A DNA stretch of 64,000 bases, taken from assembly GCA_048393055.1 (NCBI GenBank), contig DBFJJS010000017.1, positions 1 to 64,000 on the forward strand. Reading direction: 5' to 3'. Made by a program: the position numbers and the translations under genes. Of the stretch, positions 34,041-42,343 are shown one piece after another (the first letter of the stretch is position 1; the number at the start of each line of letters is the position of its first letter). The stretch comes from Faeciplasma sp048393055 (GTDB lineage: Bacteria > Bacillota > Clostridia > Oscillospirales > Ruminococcaceae). The notes below the pieces were generated by a model that saw only the letters and a program-made list of their open reading frames with translations, did not search any database and was not told the origin of the DNA.

Positions 34041-35420
34041 TTAGAACTCCACCCTTGGAGCAATATAGCTCTCAAGCTCTCCAATAGGAAGTCTTACCTG
34101 CTCCATGGTGTCCCTGTCGCGCACGGTTACGCATCCGTCCTCCAGGGAATCAAAGTCAAAGGTTATGCAAAACGGCGTTCCTATTTCATCCTCACGGCGG
34201 TAGCGCTTGCCTATCGAGCCGGTTTCGTCGAAGTCCACCATAAACTTCTTTGAAAGCTGCTCATAGACCTTCATCGCGCCGTCGGAGAGCTTTTTGGAAA
34301 GGGGAAGCACCGCCGCCTTGTAAGGCGCTATGGCGGGGTGCAGGTGAAGGACGGTTCTCACGTCGTTTTTCTCCGGGTCTATGACCTCTTCGTCGTAAGC
34401 CTCGCACAAAAGCGCGAGAACAGTCCTGTCAAGACCGTAGGTGGATTCTATGATGAAGGGGATAAATCTTTCGCCTGTTTCGGGGTCGAGATATTCAAGC
34501 TTTGTTCCGCTGTACTCCTGATGGCGTGTAAGGTCGAAGTTGGTTCTGTTGTGAGTGCCGTTTATTTCGCCCCAGCCGAACGGGAACAAAAATTCGATGT
34601 CGCACGCCGCCTTTGCGTAGTGGGCGAGCTTTTCGTGGTCGTGGTATCTCAAATGCTCCTCGCTTATGCCGAGATCCCTGTAGTACTGCATTCCGAACTT
34701 TTTGAAGTAGTCGTACAGCTCGGTGTCCGTGCCCTCCTTGCAGAAGGTCTGGAACTCCATCTGCTCGAATTCTATCGTCCTGAAGGTGAAGTTGCCGGGG
34801 GTTATCTCGTTTCTGAACGCCTTGCCTATCTGACCTATCGAAAAGGGAAGCTTTGCGCGCATCGTGCGCTGTACGTTCAGGAAATTCACGTACTCTCCCT
34901 GAGCGTTCTCCGGGCGCAGGTATATAATGCTCTTTGCGTCCTCCGTCACTCCGCGGTAGGTCTGGAACATAAGGTTGAATTCCCTTATTTCGGTGAAGTT
35001 GTGCTTGCCGCAGTGCGGACAGGGGATCGAGTGTGCCTTTATAAATTCAAACATTTCCTGCTTGGTCATTTTATCGGGGTGCGCGTCGGGGTCAAAGCTT
35101 TCTATGAGATTGTCCGCCCTGTGGCGCATTTTGCACTCCTTGCAGTCAAGAAGCGGGTCGGAAAAGCTTGCGACGTGTCCCGACGCCTCCCACACCCTCG
35201 GGTGCATGAGTATGTCCGCGTCAACCTCGTAGCTGTTTTTTCTCTCCTGAATAAAACGCTTGCGCCAGCTGTCCTTGACGTTGTTTTTCATTCTTGCCCC
35301 CAGCGGACCGTAGTCCCAGGTGTTTGCAAGACCACCGTAGATTTCGCTTCCGGGGAAGATAAAGCCTCTGCCCTTGCAGAGCGCGACTATCTTGTCCATC
35401 GTTTTCAAAGAATTATCCAT
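34041..35420 (-). CDS. glyS: Glycyl-tRNA synthetase, single-chain type
   Basis: A class II synthetase of the one-chain dimeric kind, not the separate alpha/beta type of B. subtilis. The ATG at 35420 (MDNSLKTMDKIVALCKGRGF) has GGGAGAG just before it and gives 459 residues; a longer frame to 35483 crosses the leader hairpin. Motif 2 (QIGKAFRNEITPGNFTFRTIEFEQME), WGEINGTHNRTNFDLTRH and a CxxC pair (DCKECK, CPHCGK) suggesting zinc are visible. It reads towards birA and diverges from serC. Confidence 0.95.
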   Translation of the reverse strand: MDNSLKTMDKIVALCKGRGFIFPGSEIYGGLANTWDYGPLGARMKNNVKDSWRKRFIQERKNSYEVDADILMHPRVWEASGHVASFSDPLLDCKECKMRHRADNLIESFDPDAHPDKMTKQEMFEFIKAHSIPCPHCGKHNFTEIREFNLMFQTYRGVTEDAKSIIYLRPENAQGEYVNFLNVQRTMRAKLPFSIGQIGKAFRNEITPGNFTFRTIEFEQMEFQTFCKEGTDTELYDYFKKFGMQYYRDLGISEEHLRYHDHEKLAHYAKAACDIEFLFPFGWGEINGTHNRTNFDLTRHQEYSGTKLEYLDPETGERFIPFIIESTYGLDRTVLALLCEAYDEEVIDPEKNDVRTVLHLHPAIAPYKAAVLPLSKKLSDGAMKVYEQLSKKFMVDFDETGSIGKRYRREDEIGTPFCITFDFDSLEDGCVTVRDRDTMEQVRLPIGELESYIAPRVEF

Positions 35421-35439
35421 ATTTCTCTCCCAAAACAAC

Positions 35440-35470
35440 GCCCGAACATATTTGAATATTTGGTTCGGGC
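35440..35470 (-). promoter_or_regulatory. Hairpin in the glyS leader
   Basis: An 8-bp stem (GCCCGAAC / GTTCGGGC) with a 15-base AT-rich loop lies within the roughly 60-base leader, directly before GTTGTTTT and the ribosome binding site. It could attenuate transcription or mask translation. No T-box features (GGGTGGNACCGCG, specifier loop) were found. Confidence 0.5.
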
Positions 35471-35487
35471 TTATTAATATCAACGCT

Positions 35488-35516
35488 ATTGTAATCCAAG
35501 TTTGCTAAGAAGTCAA
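35488..35516 (-). promoter_or_regulatory. Promoter of glyS
   Basis: TTGACT (complement of 35511-35516) and TACAAT (complement of 35488-35493) with a 17-base spacer. Confidence 0.85.
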
Positions 35517-35604
35517 GCGCCGAAGCGGGCGGCAGTGTATGTCTCTTTGGGATAATACACAAATTCACTGCTTTAATGCAGTAAAAATTTTTGTTTACAT
35601 GTGG

Positions 35605-35633
35605 TTGACACCTGTGCGCACATGAAGTATAAT
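35605..35633 (+). promoter_or_regulatory. Promoter and possible operator of serC-serA
   Basis: A perfect consensus promoter: TTGACA at 35605-35610, 17-base spacer, TATAAT at 35628-35633. The spacer contains the palindrome TGTGCGCACA (35613-35622), and CATGTG/CACATG (35598-35603, 35619-35624) form an inverted repeat across the -35. This suggests a repressor site, not tied to any known regulator. Confidence 0.8.
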
Positions 35634-35670
35634 GAAAAATAGCTATTTTAGATAAATGGAGGAATCCGAA

Positions 35671-36750
35671 ATGAGAGTTTATAACTTCAGCGCAGGACCG
35701 GCTATGTTGCCGGAGGAAGTTTTAAAAAGAGCGGCGGACGAAATGCTCGAATACGGCTCGACAGGTCAGTCCGTTATGGAGATGTCGCACCGTTCCAAGG
35801 AATATCAGGCGATAATAGACAGCGTAGAGGCAAAGCTGAGAGAGATAATGTCCATACCCGACAATTACAAGGTGCTGTTTTTGCAGGGCGGCGCGTCAAG
35901 CCAGTTCGCAATGATACCCTTGAACCTCATGAACAAGAACAACAGGGCCGACTTTGTGATCACGGGACAGTGGGCAAACAAGGCGTATCAGGAAGCCTCA
36001 AGATACGGCACGTGCAACATTGTCGCGTCCTCAAAGGATAAAACCTTCTCATATATCCCCGAGCTTGATAAATCCAAGTTCGACCCGGAGGCAGACTATT
36101 TCCACATCTGCTATAACAACACTATCTACGGCACCCGCTTCAACGAGCTGCCCGACACCGGAAACGTCCCGATAATTGCGGATATGTCCTCGTTTATTCT
36201 TTCCGAGCCGGTGGACGTCAGCAGGTACGGGATGATCTACGCCGGCGCTCAGAAGAATATGGGCCCTGCGGGACTTACGGTTGTCATAATCCGCGAGGAT
36301 CTTATCGGCAACGCCATGGAAATGACTCCTACCATGTTCAACTATAAGACACACGCCGACAACGGCTCGATGTACAACACCCCGCCTACATACGGAATTT
36401 ATATCCTCGGTCTGGTTCTCGACTGGGTAAAGGAGCAGGGCGGTCTTTCGGAGATGGAGAAGCTCAACAGGAAAAAGGCTCAGCTTTTGTACGACTGCTT
36501 AGACTCCTCCAAGCTCTTTAAGGCGACGGTTCAGGGCAGGGACAGATCCCTTATGAACGTGCCGTTCGTGACCGGAAACGACGAGCTCGACGCCAAGTTT
36601 GTAGCCGAGGCGAAGAAGGAAGGGCTTATAAACCTCAAGGGACACCGCACGGTCGGCGGTATGAGGGCGTCGATTTACAACGCCATGCCTTACAAGGGCG
36701 TTGTAAAGCTTGTAGAGTTCTTAAGAAAGTTTGAGGCTGAAAATGTATAA
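35671..36750 (+). CDS. serC: Phosphoserine aminotransferase
   Basis: SerC converts 3-phosphohydroxypyruvate to phosphoserine with glutamate, using PLP. The ATG at 35671 (MRVYNFSAGPAMLPEEVL) follows GGAGGAA; the in-frame ATG at 35656 is upstream of that site. The 359 residues show FLQGGASSQFAMIP and the PLP-lysine motif YAGAQKNMGPAG. The last bases overlap serA by 8, so serine synthesis is a two-gene operon. No serB phosphatase was seen. Confidence 0.96.
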   Translation: MRVYNFSAGPAMLPEEVLKRAADEMLEYGSTGQSVMEMSHRSKEYQAIIDSVEAKLREIMSIPDNYKVLFLQGGASSQFAMIPLNLMNKNNRADFVITGQWANKAYQEASRYGTCNIVASSKDKTFSYIPELDKSKFDPEADYFHICYNNTIYGTRFNELPDTGNVPIIADMSSFILSEPVDVSRYGMIYAGAQKNMGPAGLTVVIIREDLIGNAMEMTPTMFNYKTHADNGSMYNTPPTYGIYILGLVLDWVKEQGGLSEMEKLNRKKAQLLYDCLDSSKLFKATVQGRDRSLMNVPFVTGNDELDAKFVAEAKKEGLINLKGHRTVGGMRASIYNAMPYKGVVKLVEFLRKFEAENV

Positions 36751-37903
36751 TATTTTAACTTTAAATAAGATCGCAGCAATAGGCACAGATAATTTTGACA
36801 GGGCGAAATACAACGTAGGCGACAATATCGAAACCCCCGACGCGATAATGGTGCGTTCGGCAAACATGCTCGACTATAGCTTTAACCCTGAGCTTATTGC
36901 AATCGCAAGAGCGGGAGCAGGCGTAAACAATATTCCCATAGACCGCTGCTCGGAGGCGGGAATATGCGTATTCAACACTCCAGGCGCGAACGCCAACGCC
37001 GTTAAGGAGCTTGTTATCGCGGGTCTTTTGATGACCTCGAGAAAAATTGCCGCCGCCATCGACTGGGCAAAGACCCTTAAGGGCAAGGGCGACGAGGTTT
37101 CAAAGCTCGTTGAAAAAGGCAAGTCGCAGTTTGCAGGACCTGAAATAATGGGTAAGACCCTCGGAATAGTGGGTCTTGGCGCAATAGGAGTAAAGGTTGC
37201 CAACACCGCTCTTTCGCTCGGAATGAAGGTAGTGGGCTACGACCCGTTCCTTTCCGTAAACGCGGCTCTGGGGATGAAGCCGGGAGTAACGGTTGTAAAG
37301 ACTCTTCCTGAGCTTTTCGCCGTGTCCGACTACATAACCCTCCACCTGCCCTATAACAAGGACACCAAGGACACCGTGTGCGCCGAGAGCATCGCCAAGA
37401 TGAAGAAGGGCGTAAGGATACTCAATTTTGCAAGGGGAGAGCTTGTCAACACCGCCGATATCATCGCAGCGCTTGGCTCGGGCGACGTGGCGGCGTATAT
37501 CACCGACTTCCCGAACAACGAGCTTATCGGCGTGGAGGGCGTTACCGCGATACCTCACCTTGGCGCGTCCACACCCGAGTCGGAGGACAACTGCGCGTAT
37601 ATGGCTGCAAACGAGCTTATCGACTATATCGAGACGGGCAAGATACAAAATTCCGTAAACCTGCCCAACTGCGAGCTTGCAAAGACCGCGGACCATCTTG
37701 TCTGCGTTATTCACAAGAACGTTCCGGATATAATTGCGCAGGTTACCGCTGCGATTTCAAAGGCGGGCGGAAACATCGAAGGAATCGTCAACAAGTCAAA
37801 GAAGGACTGGGCGTACACCATGCTGGACGTTACCGGCGACGTTGCAAGCGCGAAGGACAGCATTCTTGCCATCGAGGGAGTTACCGGCGCGAGGGTTATC
37901 TGA
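36743..37903 (+). CDS. serA: D-3-phosphoglycerate dehydrogenase with ACT domain
   Basis: SerA catalyses the first step of serine synthesis, oxidising 3-phosphoglycerate with NAD. The ATG at 36743 overlaps the serC stop, with TGAGG before it. The 386 residues contain the nucleotide-binding LGIVGLGAIGVKVANTA, the catalytic NFARGELVN and IPHLGASTPESEDN (catalytic His), and a C-terminal ACT domain of about 70 residues likely to sense serine. It lacks the extra domain of the long SerA type. Confidence 0.95.
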   Translation: MYNILTLNKIAAIGTDNFDRAKYNVGDNIETPDAIMVRSANMLDYSFNPELIAIARAGAGVNNIPIDRCSEAGICVFNTPGANANAVKELVIAGLLMTSRKIAAAIDWAKTLKGKGDEVSKLVEKGKSQFAGPEIMGKTLGIVGLGAIGVKVANTALSLGMKVVGYDPFLSVNAALGMKPGVTVVKTLPELFAVSDYITLHLPYNKDTKDTVCAESIAKMKKGVRILNFARGELVNTADIIAALGSGDVAAYITDFPNNELIGVEGVTAIPHLGASTPESEDNCAYMAANELIDYIETGKIQNSVNLPNCELAKTADHLVCVIHKNVPDIIAQVTAAISKAGGNIEGIVNKSKKDWAYTMLDVTGDVASAKDSILAIEGVTGARVI

Positions 37904-38044
37904 CGGGTCTGCCGCATTGGCAATCTGAAGCTTTAACAGCCGGTCGCTTTCTCCGTGTGGAAAGAAGCGTGGATGCCGTTATACTGTAAGGTTCTACATG
38001 GAACAATTTTAATATAACAATAACCGAATTGTTGGTGAAGTTGA

Positions 38045-38083
38045 CCTCCCGGCCAGGCAAAAGCTCAGTCGGGAGGATTTTTT
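38045..38083 (+). terminator. Intrinsic terminator of serC-serA
   Basis: A 7-bp stem (CCTCCCG / CGGGAGG) with an 18-base loop, followed by ATTTTTT. Confidence 0.85.
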
Positions 38084-38156
38084 ATGATATAAGCGGGCAA
38101 GGCAGGGCGGGGCGAAAATGGCGGCACGTCCAAAAACATGCCGCCGCAAATAGATA

Positions 38157-39005
38157 TCAATATTTAAGGGTCTCGCCGGATTTTACAACATGGAGCTTTT
38201 CGCCCTGCCAGCTCTTTTCACACAGCCATATATCCTTGGCGGTGGGGTTATATACCATTCTGGAGCTTGGCGAGGTGGAGTACTCTAAAGCCTTATACGC
38301 AAGGTGGTACTCGCAGATTTCTATGTTTGTGGCAAACCATATATCCCCCTGCTCGGACATGAACTTCAAAAAGCCCTCGATAACGTCCCAGTTGCCGTCC
38401 CGCCTGAATTCTGCGGTGTGCCCCCACAGGTAAAAGAGCGCGGGCTCGTTTTCCGGGACTCCGCTTCCCGATGCAAAATTCCTTGCAAGCTCCATAAGCC
38501 CCGGGTGGTTGTGGTGAGCCGTAGCCCTAAGCCTGAGCCAGTCCTCCGGCATGGCGAAGTCCTCCCTGGTGTTTACGGTCCGGCAGTATTTTATGCCGTT
38601 TCTCGCAAGCGCATTTACGCTTTCGTCGTTATAATGACCGTATGGATACGCGGCGCCGCGCACCACCATGCCGTACTGCATTTCAAGGTTTGCCTTGTCT
38701 GCGGCTATTTCATAGTTCAGCTCAGCCTCCGTAAGGCTTGTAAAGCTGCGGTGCTCCAGCCCGTGGACGGCTATTTCCACGCCGTGCTCCCTGTAGCTTT
38801 TTTTCGCCTCGGAAAGAGTAAGCCTCGGCCAGCCCCCGTCAGGCTGCGTGCCCTCCTCGCGGTAAATCCCCGAGCTGACGTTAAACGTTCCCTTTATACC
38901 GTATTTGTCCATCAGCTCCATCAGACGCATATCGTCGTAGTTGGCGTCGTCGTAGCTGAGGGTGAGCGCCTTTTTAAGACCGTTTGGAAATCTCATGCTG
39001 AGCAT
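38157..39005 (-). CDS. Polysaccharide deacetylase (CE4/NodB-like)
   Basis: CE4 enzymes remove acetyl groups from chitin, xylan or peptidoglycan. The 282 residues have the metal and catalytic motifs in slightly altered form: TLSYDDA (14-20, for TFDDG) and HGLEH (near 80-84, for HSxxH), then RGAAYPYGHYN. No signal peptide is visible, so a cytoplasmic or non-classical location is possible. GGAGG lies 9 bases before the start. A link with the GH10 xylanase 7 kb away (acetyl-xylan) is only a guess. Confidence 0.8.
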   Translation of the reverse strand: MLSMRFPNGLKKALTLSYDDANYDDMRLMELMDKYGIKGTFNVSSGIYREEGTQPDGGWPRLTLSEAKKSYREHGVEIAVHGLEHRSFTSLTEAELNYEIAADKANLEMQYGMVVRGAAYPYGHYNDESVNALARNGIKYCRTVNTREDFAMPEDWLRLRATAHHNHPGLMELARNFASGSGVPENEPALFYLWGHTAEFRRDGNWDVIEGFLKFMSEQGDIWFATNIEICEYHLAYKALEYSTSPSSRMVYNPTAKDIWLCEKSWQGEKLHVVKSGETLKY

Positions 39006-39129
39006 TTTTCGTACCTCCGTTTAATATGGATTGACATTGCGCCCGGCGCATTGTAAAATAATTCGTTGAATAAAGTATATCTCTATTTCGGAAGTATTTC
39101 AAGAGAATTAGGTAAAAAGGAAGTAAATT

Positions 39130-39906
39130 ATGCTCAGTCACATTATAGACACCCATTCCCACTATGACGACCCGCGGTTTGACGGCGTGAGAGAGGAGCT
39201 TATAGACAGGCTTTTTTCAGATGGGATAGCGGGAATAATACATGCCGCCACCGATATCAGGTCTTCGCAGTTCGGCATAGACGCCTCCCGCCGCTGGGAA
39301 AAATTTTATACCTCGGTTGGGATACATCCAGAAAACGCGGTGCTGGCTTTTTCGGAGGGCGATGGATACCTTGAGCGCCTCAAAGCCCTCTGCGCAGAGC
39401 AGAAGGTGGTGGCAATAGGGGAAATAGGTCTTGATTATCACTACGAGGGGTACGACAGGGACGCGCAGATAAAGCTCTTTCGAGAGCAGACAGCGCTTGC
39501 AAACAGCCTTGATCTGCCGGTGATAGTCCACTGCCGCGACGCTGCCGCCGACTGCATGGCTGTCCTTAAGGAGCTTCGCCCAAGGGGAGTGATGCACTGC
39601 TTTTCCGGCTCGCCTGAGACCGCGCGCGAGGTATTGGACCTTGGCATGTATATAAGCTTTACCGGCGTTATTACCTTTAAAAACGCGAAAAAGCCGCTGG
39701 AGGTGCTGAAAAAGCTTCCTGCGGAGCGGCTGCTTCTGGAGACCGACTGCCCGTACATGGCTCCCGAGCCGATGCGCGGCAAAACCTGCGACAGCTCGAT
39801 GATACCATATACCGCCGCGCGCGCTGCCGAAGTGATGGGCATGGACGCCGATCGCCTTATAAAGATAACGGAGGAAAATGCAAAAACACTTTTTCGCCTG
39901 CCATAG
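39130..39906 (+). CDS. TatD family metal-dependent nuclease
   Basis: A 258-residue TIM-barrel hydrolase of the TatD/YcfH type. Metal ligands appear in DTHSHYDD (8-15), GEIGLDYHYE, VIVHCRDA, MHCFSGS and LETDCPYMAPEP. Family members are 3'-5' DNA exonucleases involved in repair or turnover. AAGGAAG precedes the ATG. It diverges from the deacetylase gene. Confidence 0.93.
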   Translation: MLSHIIDTHSHYDDPRFDGVREELIDRLFSDGIAGIIHAATDIRSSQFGIDASRRWEKFYTSVGIHPENAVLAFSEGDGYLERLKALCAEQKVVAIGEIGLDYHYEGYDRDAQIKLFREQTALANSLDLPVIVHCRDAAADCMAVLKELRPRGVMHCFSGSPETAREVLDLGMYISFTGVITFKNAKKPLEVLKKLPAERLLLETDCPYMAPEPMRGKTCDSSMIPYTAARAAEVMGMDADRLIKITEENAKTLFRLP

Positions 39907-39986
39907 CGCCGCAATACGAAAAAACAAGCCCGCGGCTGAATGCAGACCCGAAAAAGGAGCAAAGAAATGACATGCCGCTGAAAACG

Positions 39987-40040
39987 AACGCATACGTCGC
40001 CCAAAGCGTACGCATACGTTGCCAAAGGCGAACGCATATC
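39987..40040 (+). repeat. 22-bp tandem repeat, about 2.5 copies
   Basis: Units at 39987-40008 (AACGCATACGTCGCCCAAAG..) and 40009-40030 (TACGCATACGTTGCCAAAGG..) differ at five positions by hand alignment; a third partial unit AACGCATATC ends at 40040. It is between tatD and the tRNA terminator. Confidence 0.85.
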
Positions 40041-40080
40041 AAAGAGCTAACCCCGTTCAAAGAAAAAACAAGGCCCCGCA

Positions 40081-40129
40081 AAAAATAAGCCCCCGTCCAA
40101 AGGAGCGTCATCCTGTGGATTGGGGCTTT
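40081..40129 (-). terminator. Intrinsic terminator of the tRNA pair
   Basis: On the minus strand AAGCCCC and GGGGCTT pair around a long loop, followed by ATTTTTT, directly after tRNA-Glu. Confidence 0.8.
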
Positions 40130-40131
40130 TT

Positions 40132-40206
40132 GGTGACCCGTACGAGAATCGAACTCATGTCTCCGCCGTGAAAGGGCGGTGTCTTAGCCGCTTGACCAAC
40201 GGGCCG
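40132..40206 (-). tRNA. tRNA-Glu (anticodon TTC)
   Basis: A full cloverleaf: acceptor GGCCCGT/ACGGGTC, D arm TGGTCAAGCGGCTAAGACA, anticodon loop CTTTCAC between CCGCC and GGCGG, T arm with GTTCGATTC, encoded CCA. It closely matches Bacillus tRNA-Glu. Confidence 0.96.
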
Positions 40207-40210
40207 TTGT

Positions 40211-40287
40211 GGTGGCTGTAACTGGATTTGAACCAGTGACACTTCGGGTATGAACCGAATGCTCTAGCCAACTGAGCTATACAGCCA
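40211..40287 (-). tRNA. tRNA-Met, elongator (anticodon CAT)
   Basis: Cloverleaf with acceptor GGCTGTA/TACAGCC, D arm AGCTCAGTTGGCTAGAGC, anticodon loop TTCATAC between TTCGG and CCGAA, T loop GTTCAAATC and encoded CCA. The paired first base and absence of three G-C pairs next to the anticodon fit the elongator. It precedes tRNA-Glu by 4 bases. Confidence 0.93.
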
Positions 40288-40323
40288 TCTTTCAAAACCA
40301 TCTTGTCAATAAGCGACTTATTT

Positions 40324-40352
40324 ATTATAGTTAATCAAGAATAGTTTGTCAA
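40324..40352 (-). promoter_or_regulatory. Consensus promoter of the tRNA pair
   Basis: TTGACA (complement of 40347-40352), 17-base spacer, TATAAT (complement of 40324-40329). Its -35 overlaps the last codons of the YdbT-like gene on the same strand. Confidence 0.9.
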
Positions 40353-41851
40353 GCTTTTTTCGCTAAAAAAGTTTTATCTACGGGATTTTCATTAAAATAC
40401 AGATCAAATCCGTTGCTGTCAAAAAAGCGCAGAGCCTTATCGAGCCTCAGCCCATAGACATAATGCCTGACCTTGCTGTCGGAGGCAGTGTATATTATCG
40501 CGGTGCAACTTCCCGAGAGGTGCTGCGGCACGCTCTGCCGCAAAACCACCTTTGTGACCTTGTCCTTTGGAGCTATGACAGTGTGAAAGCTGTAGCGTTT
40601 TGAATATTTCATTATAAGATGGTTTTCGCTCATTCCGATACCGGTTGTAAACATTGAAAAAGTCTTTATTACCGCAAGCCATACGGCGGGTATCTCCGCT
40701 ATCGCCAGCGCCGTAAGGGCAACGGAGCTCCAAGAAGGCAAAAACCTGGTCACAACAGCGTATCCTGCCAGCGGTATAAGCGCCAGCAGCGCCGGCCAGA
40801 AGTAAAAGCCCGCATAGCTCTTGAGGTCTGAACGAAGCCCGACTTTCGGCTGCGGATAATCGGGAAAAACCTCCGTAAGCGTGCTGCCGAGTTCCCTTGC
40901 GGAGGCTATCGGCATGACAACGGAAAGCTCCGAGCGCCCCGTAGAGCCGTAGCCTGCGCACTGGCAGTGCAGGGAGGATATCCTTAAGAGCCTTGCAAGA
41001 AAGCTCTGCTTGAAATCTATAAAGTTTACCCTGTCCAAAAGGATTATGTGCCGGTTGCGGGACAAAAGCCCGCTTTTTATATAAAGGCTGTCCGAGCATT
41101 TTGTGAGGATATAGCCCCAGAAGTAAAACACGTTTGTCACAAAGGATATCAGCCAGCTTACTGCGATTATTATTGAAATGCCTGCCGCTGCCGGAGGGAT
41201 GATCCTTGACAGCTTGTCAGCGGCTTCGCTCAAAGTGTCAAGAATAATCCTTGCCTCTATCTCTCGGTCAAACATCTGGGAGGTTTCCACGATAAACGCC
41301 AGCGCCACAAGCACTCCCGAAAGGGTTGAAGACGCGAGTATGGAAAACGCGAGGAGCCTTGGCTTATTGGTAGAAATCGAATAGCTTACGCTTTTTACCC
41401 GCGATTGCTTCATTGCAGCGTACAGCCTGTCTGCGTCAGAGCGCTTCATAACGAGAGTGATGTCCGCTCTGTCAAAAATTCCGGCATTTGTGCCTATATA
41501 CACCTTGCATGCTCCCACCAGTCTGTATAATACATTCTGTTTTATACTTAAAGTAGATACTTCACGATAGCATACCCTGTCCTCAGCTGTTACAAATATA
41601 CCGCGCTTTACAAGGATGCGTTCGTGATTAAAGCTAAAGCTCACGCTTATAAGCCTCAGCCATGCGAACGCTATGATTGCGGCAAGGACGATAAGGTCAA
41701 ACCATGTTCCCTCCAGCCACACCCTGAACGCGTCTGCGTCAAGGCTCAGCGAATAAAGGCTTCTTATTATCGGTATGATAAGAAGCCAGAAATAGCGTGT
41801 GGTATAGGATAGCAGCTTGATAGGGTGCTGCTGCGCCGTGCGCTCGGTCAT
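40349..41851 (-). CDS. PH-domain membrane protein, YdbT-like
   Basis: A 500-residue protein with several pairs of membrane segments (near 20-70, 165-190, 220-250, 350-400) alternating with bacterial PH (bPH2) domains, whose start is marked by patterns such as HERILVKRGIFVTAEDRVCY and SDSLYIKSGLLSRNRHIILL. YdbS/YdbT of B. subtilis and relatives protect against certain antimicrobial peptides made by competitors. It follows the YdbS-like gene by 16 bases. The protective role here is inferred from the family. Confidence 0.85.
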   Translation of the reverse strand: MTERTAQQHPIKLLSYTTRYFWLLIIPIIRSLYSLSLDADAFRVWLEGTWFDLIVLAAIIAFAWLRLISVSFSFNHERILVKRGIFVTAEDRVCYREVSTLSIKQNVLYRLVGACKVYIGTNAGIFDRADITLVMKRSDADRLYAAMKQSRVKSVSYSISTNKPRLLAFSILASSTLSGVLVALAFIVETSQMFDREIEARIILDTLSEAADKLSRIIPPAAAGISIIIAVSWLISFVTNVFYFWGYILTKCSDSLYIKSGLLSRNRHIILLDRVNFIDFKQSFLARLLRISSLHCQCAGYGSTGRSELSVVMPIASARELGSTLTEVFPDYPQPKVGLRSDLKSYAGFYFWPALLALIPLAGYAVVTRFLPSWSSVALTALAIAEIPAVWLAVIKTFSMFTTGIGMSENHLIMKYSKRYSFHTVIAPKDKVTKVVLRQSVPQHLSGSCTAIIYTASDSKVRHYVYGLRLDKALRFFDSNGFDLYFNENPVDKTFLAKKA

Positions 41852-41867
41852 GGTCTACTCCTTTTTA

Positions 41868-42308
41868 CTACCTTTCCGTGATTTTCATATGAAGAAGGCT
41901 TGTTATGTCCTCGCTGTCCGCGCTTTTCAGAAACGGCAGCACCATAGTCCCGCCAAGCCCTCTCACAAAAATAAAGTTAAATCCCGACAGCCTGCTCAGC
42001 GGGAACGCTATGGTAGTGACATATTGAACTGCCGACATTTTCATGCATTCCCGTCGGTAGAAGAAGAGCCCTGTGTGAAGGCATATCTCGGCGTTCGATA
42101 CGTATATAACCGTTCTTCTGAAGTAAGACGGCAGGATTATAAATCCAAAGGCTATTGCTGCCGTCCAGAATAAACCTATCAGAGAAATCATAAGTATTCT
42201 TAGTGAGACAAGGTATATCCTTGCCAAAACAGTCAGAGCGGCTGTTAGGATGAGCAGGGCAATGTTAAGTATTATCAGAGCCGAGTTCTTTGGCTGGTAT
42301 TTTCTCAT
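41868..42308 (-). CDS. PH-domain membrane protein, YdbS-like
   Basis: A 146-residue protein: two membrane segments (about 10-60), then one bPH2 domain (RRTVIYVSNAEICLHTGLFFYRRECMKMSAVQYV). It matches YdbS in size and layout and heads the two-gene ydbST-like operon. Its start is about 35 bases from the divergent symporter gene. Confidence 0.83.
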   Translation of the reverse strand: MRKYQPKNSALIILNIALLILTAALTVLARIYLVSLRILMISLIGLFWTAAIAFGFIILPSYFRRTVIYVSNAEICLHTGLFFYRRECMKMSAVQYVTTIAFPLSRLSGFNFIFVRGLGGTMVLPFLKSADSEDITSLLHMKITER

Positions 42309-42343
42309 TTTTTCGGCCTTTCAGATCAAAGGGTGGTGAGCTT

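Noticed and set aside
34338..35477. 379-residue open frame antisense to glyS
   Set aside because: It lies wholly opposite a clear synthetase gene and shows no family motif or ribosome binding site; long antisense frames are common in this codon usage.
35421..35520. T-box riboswitch before glyS
   Set aside because: The leader is only about 60 bases and lacks the conserved T-box sequence and specifier stem.
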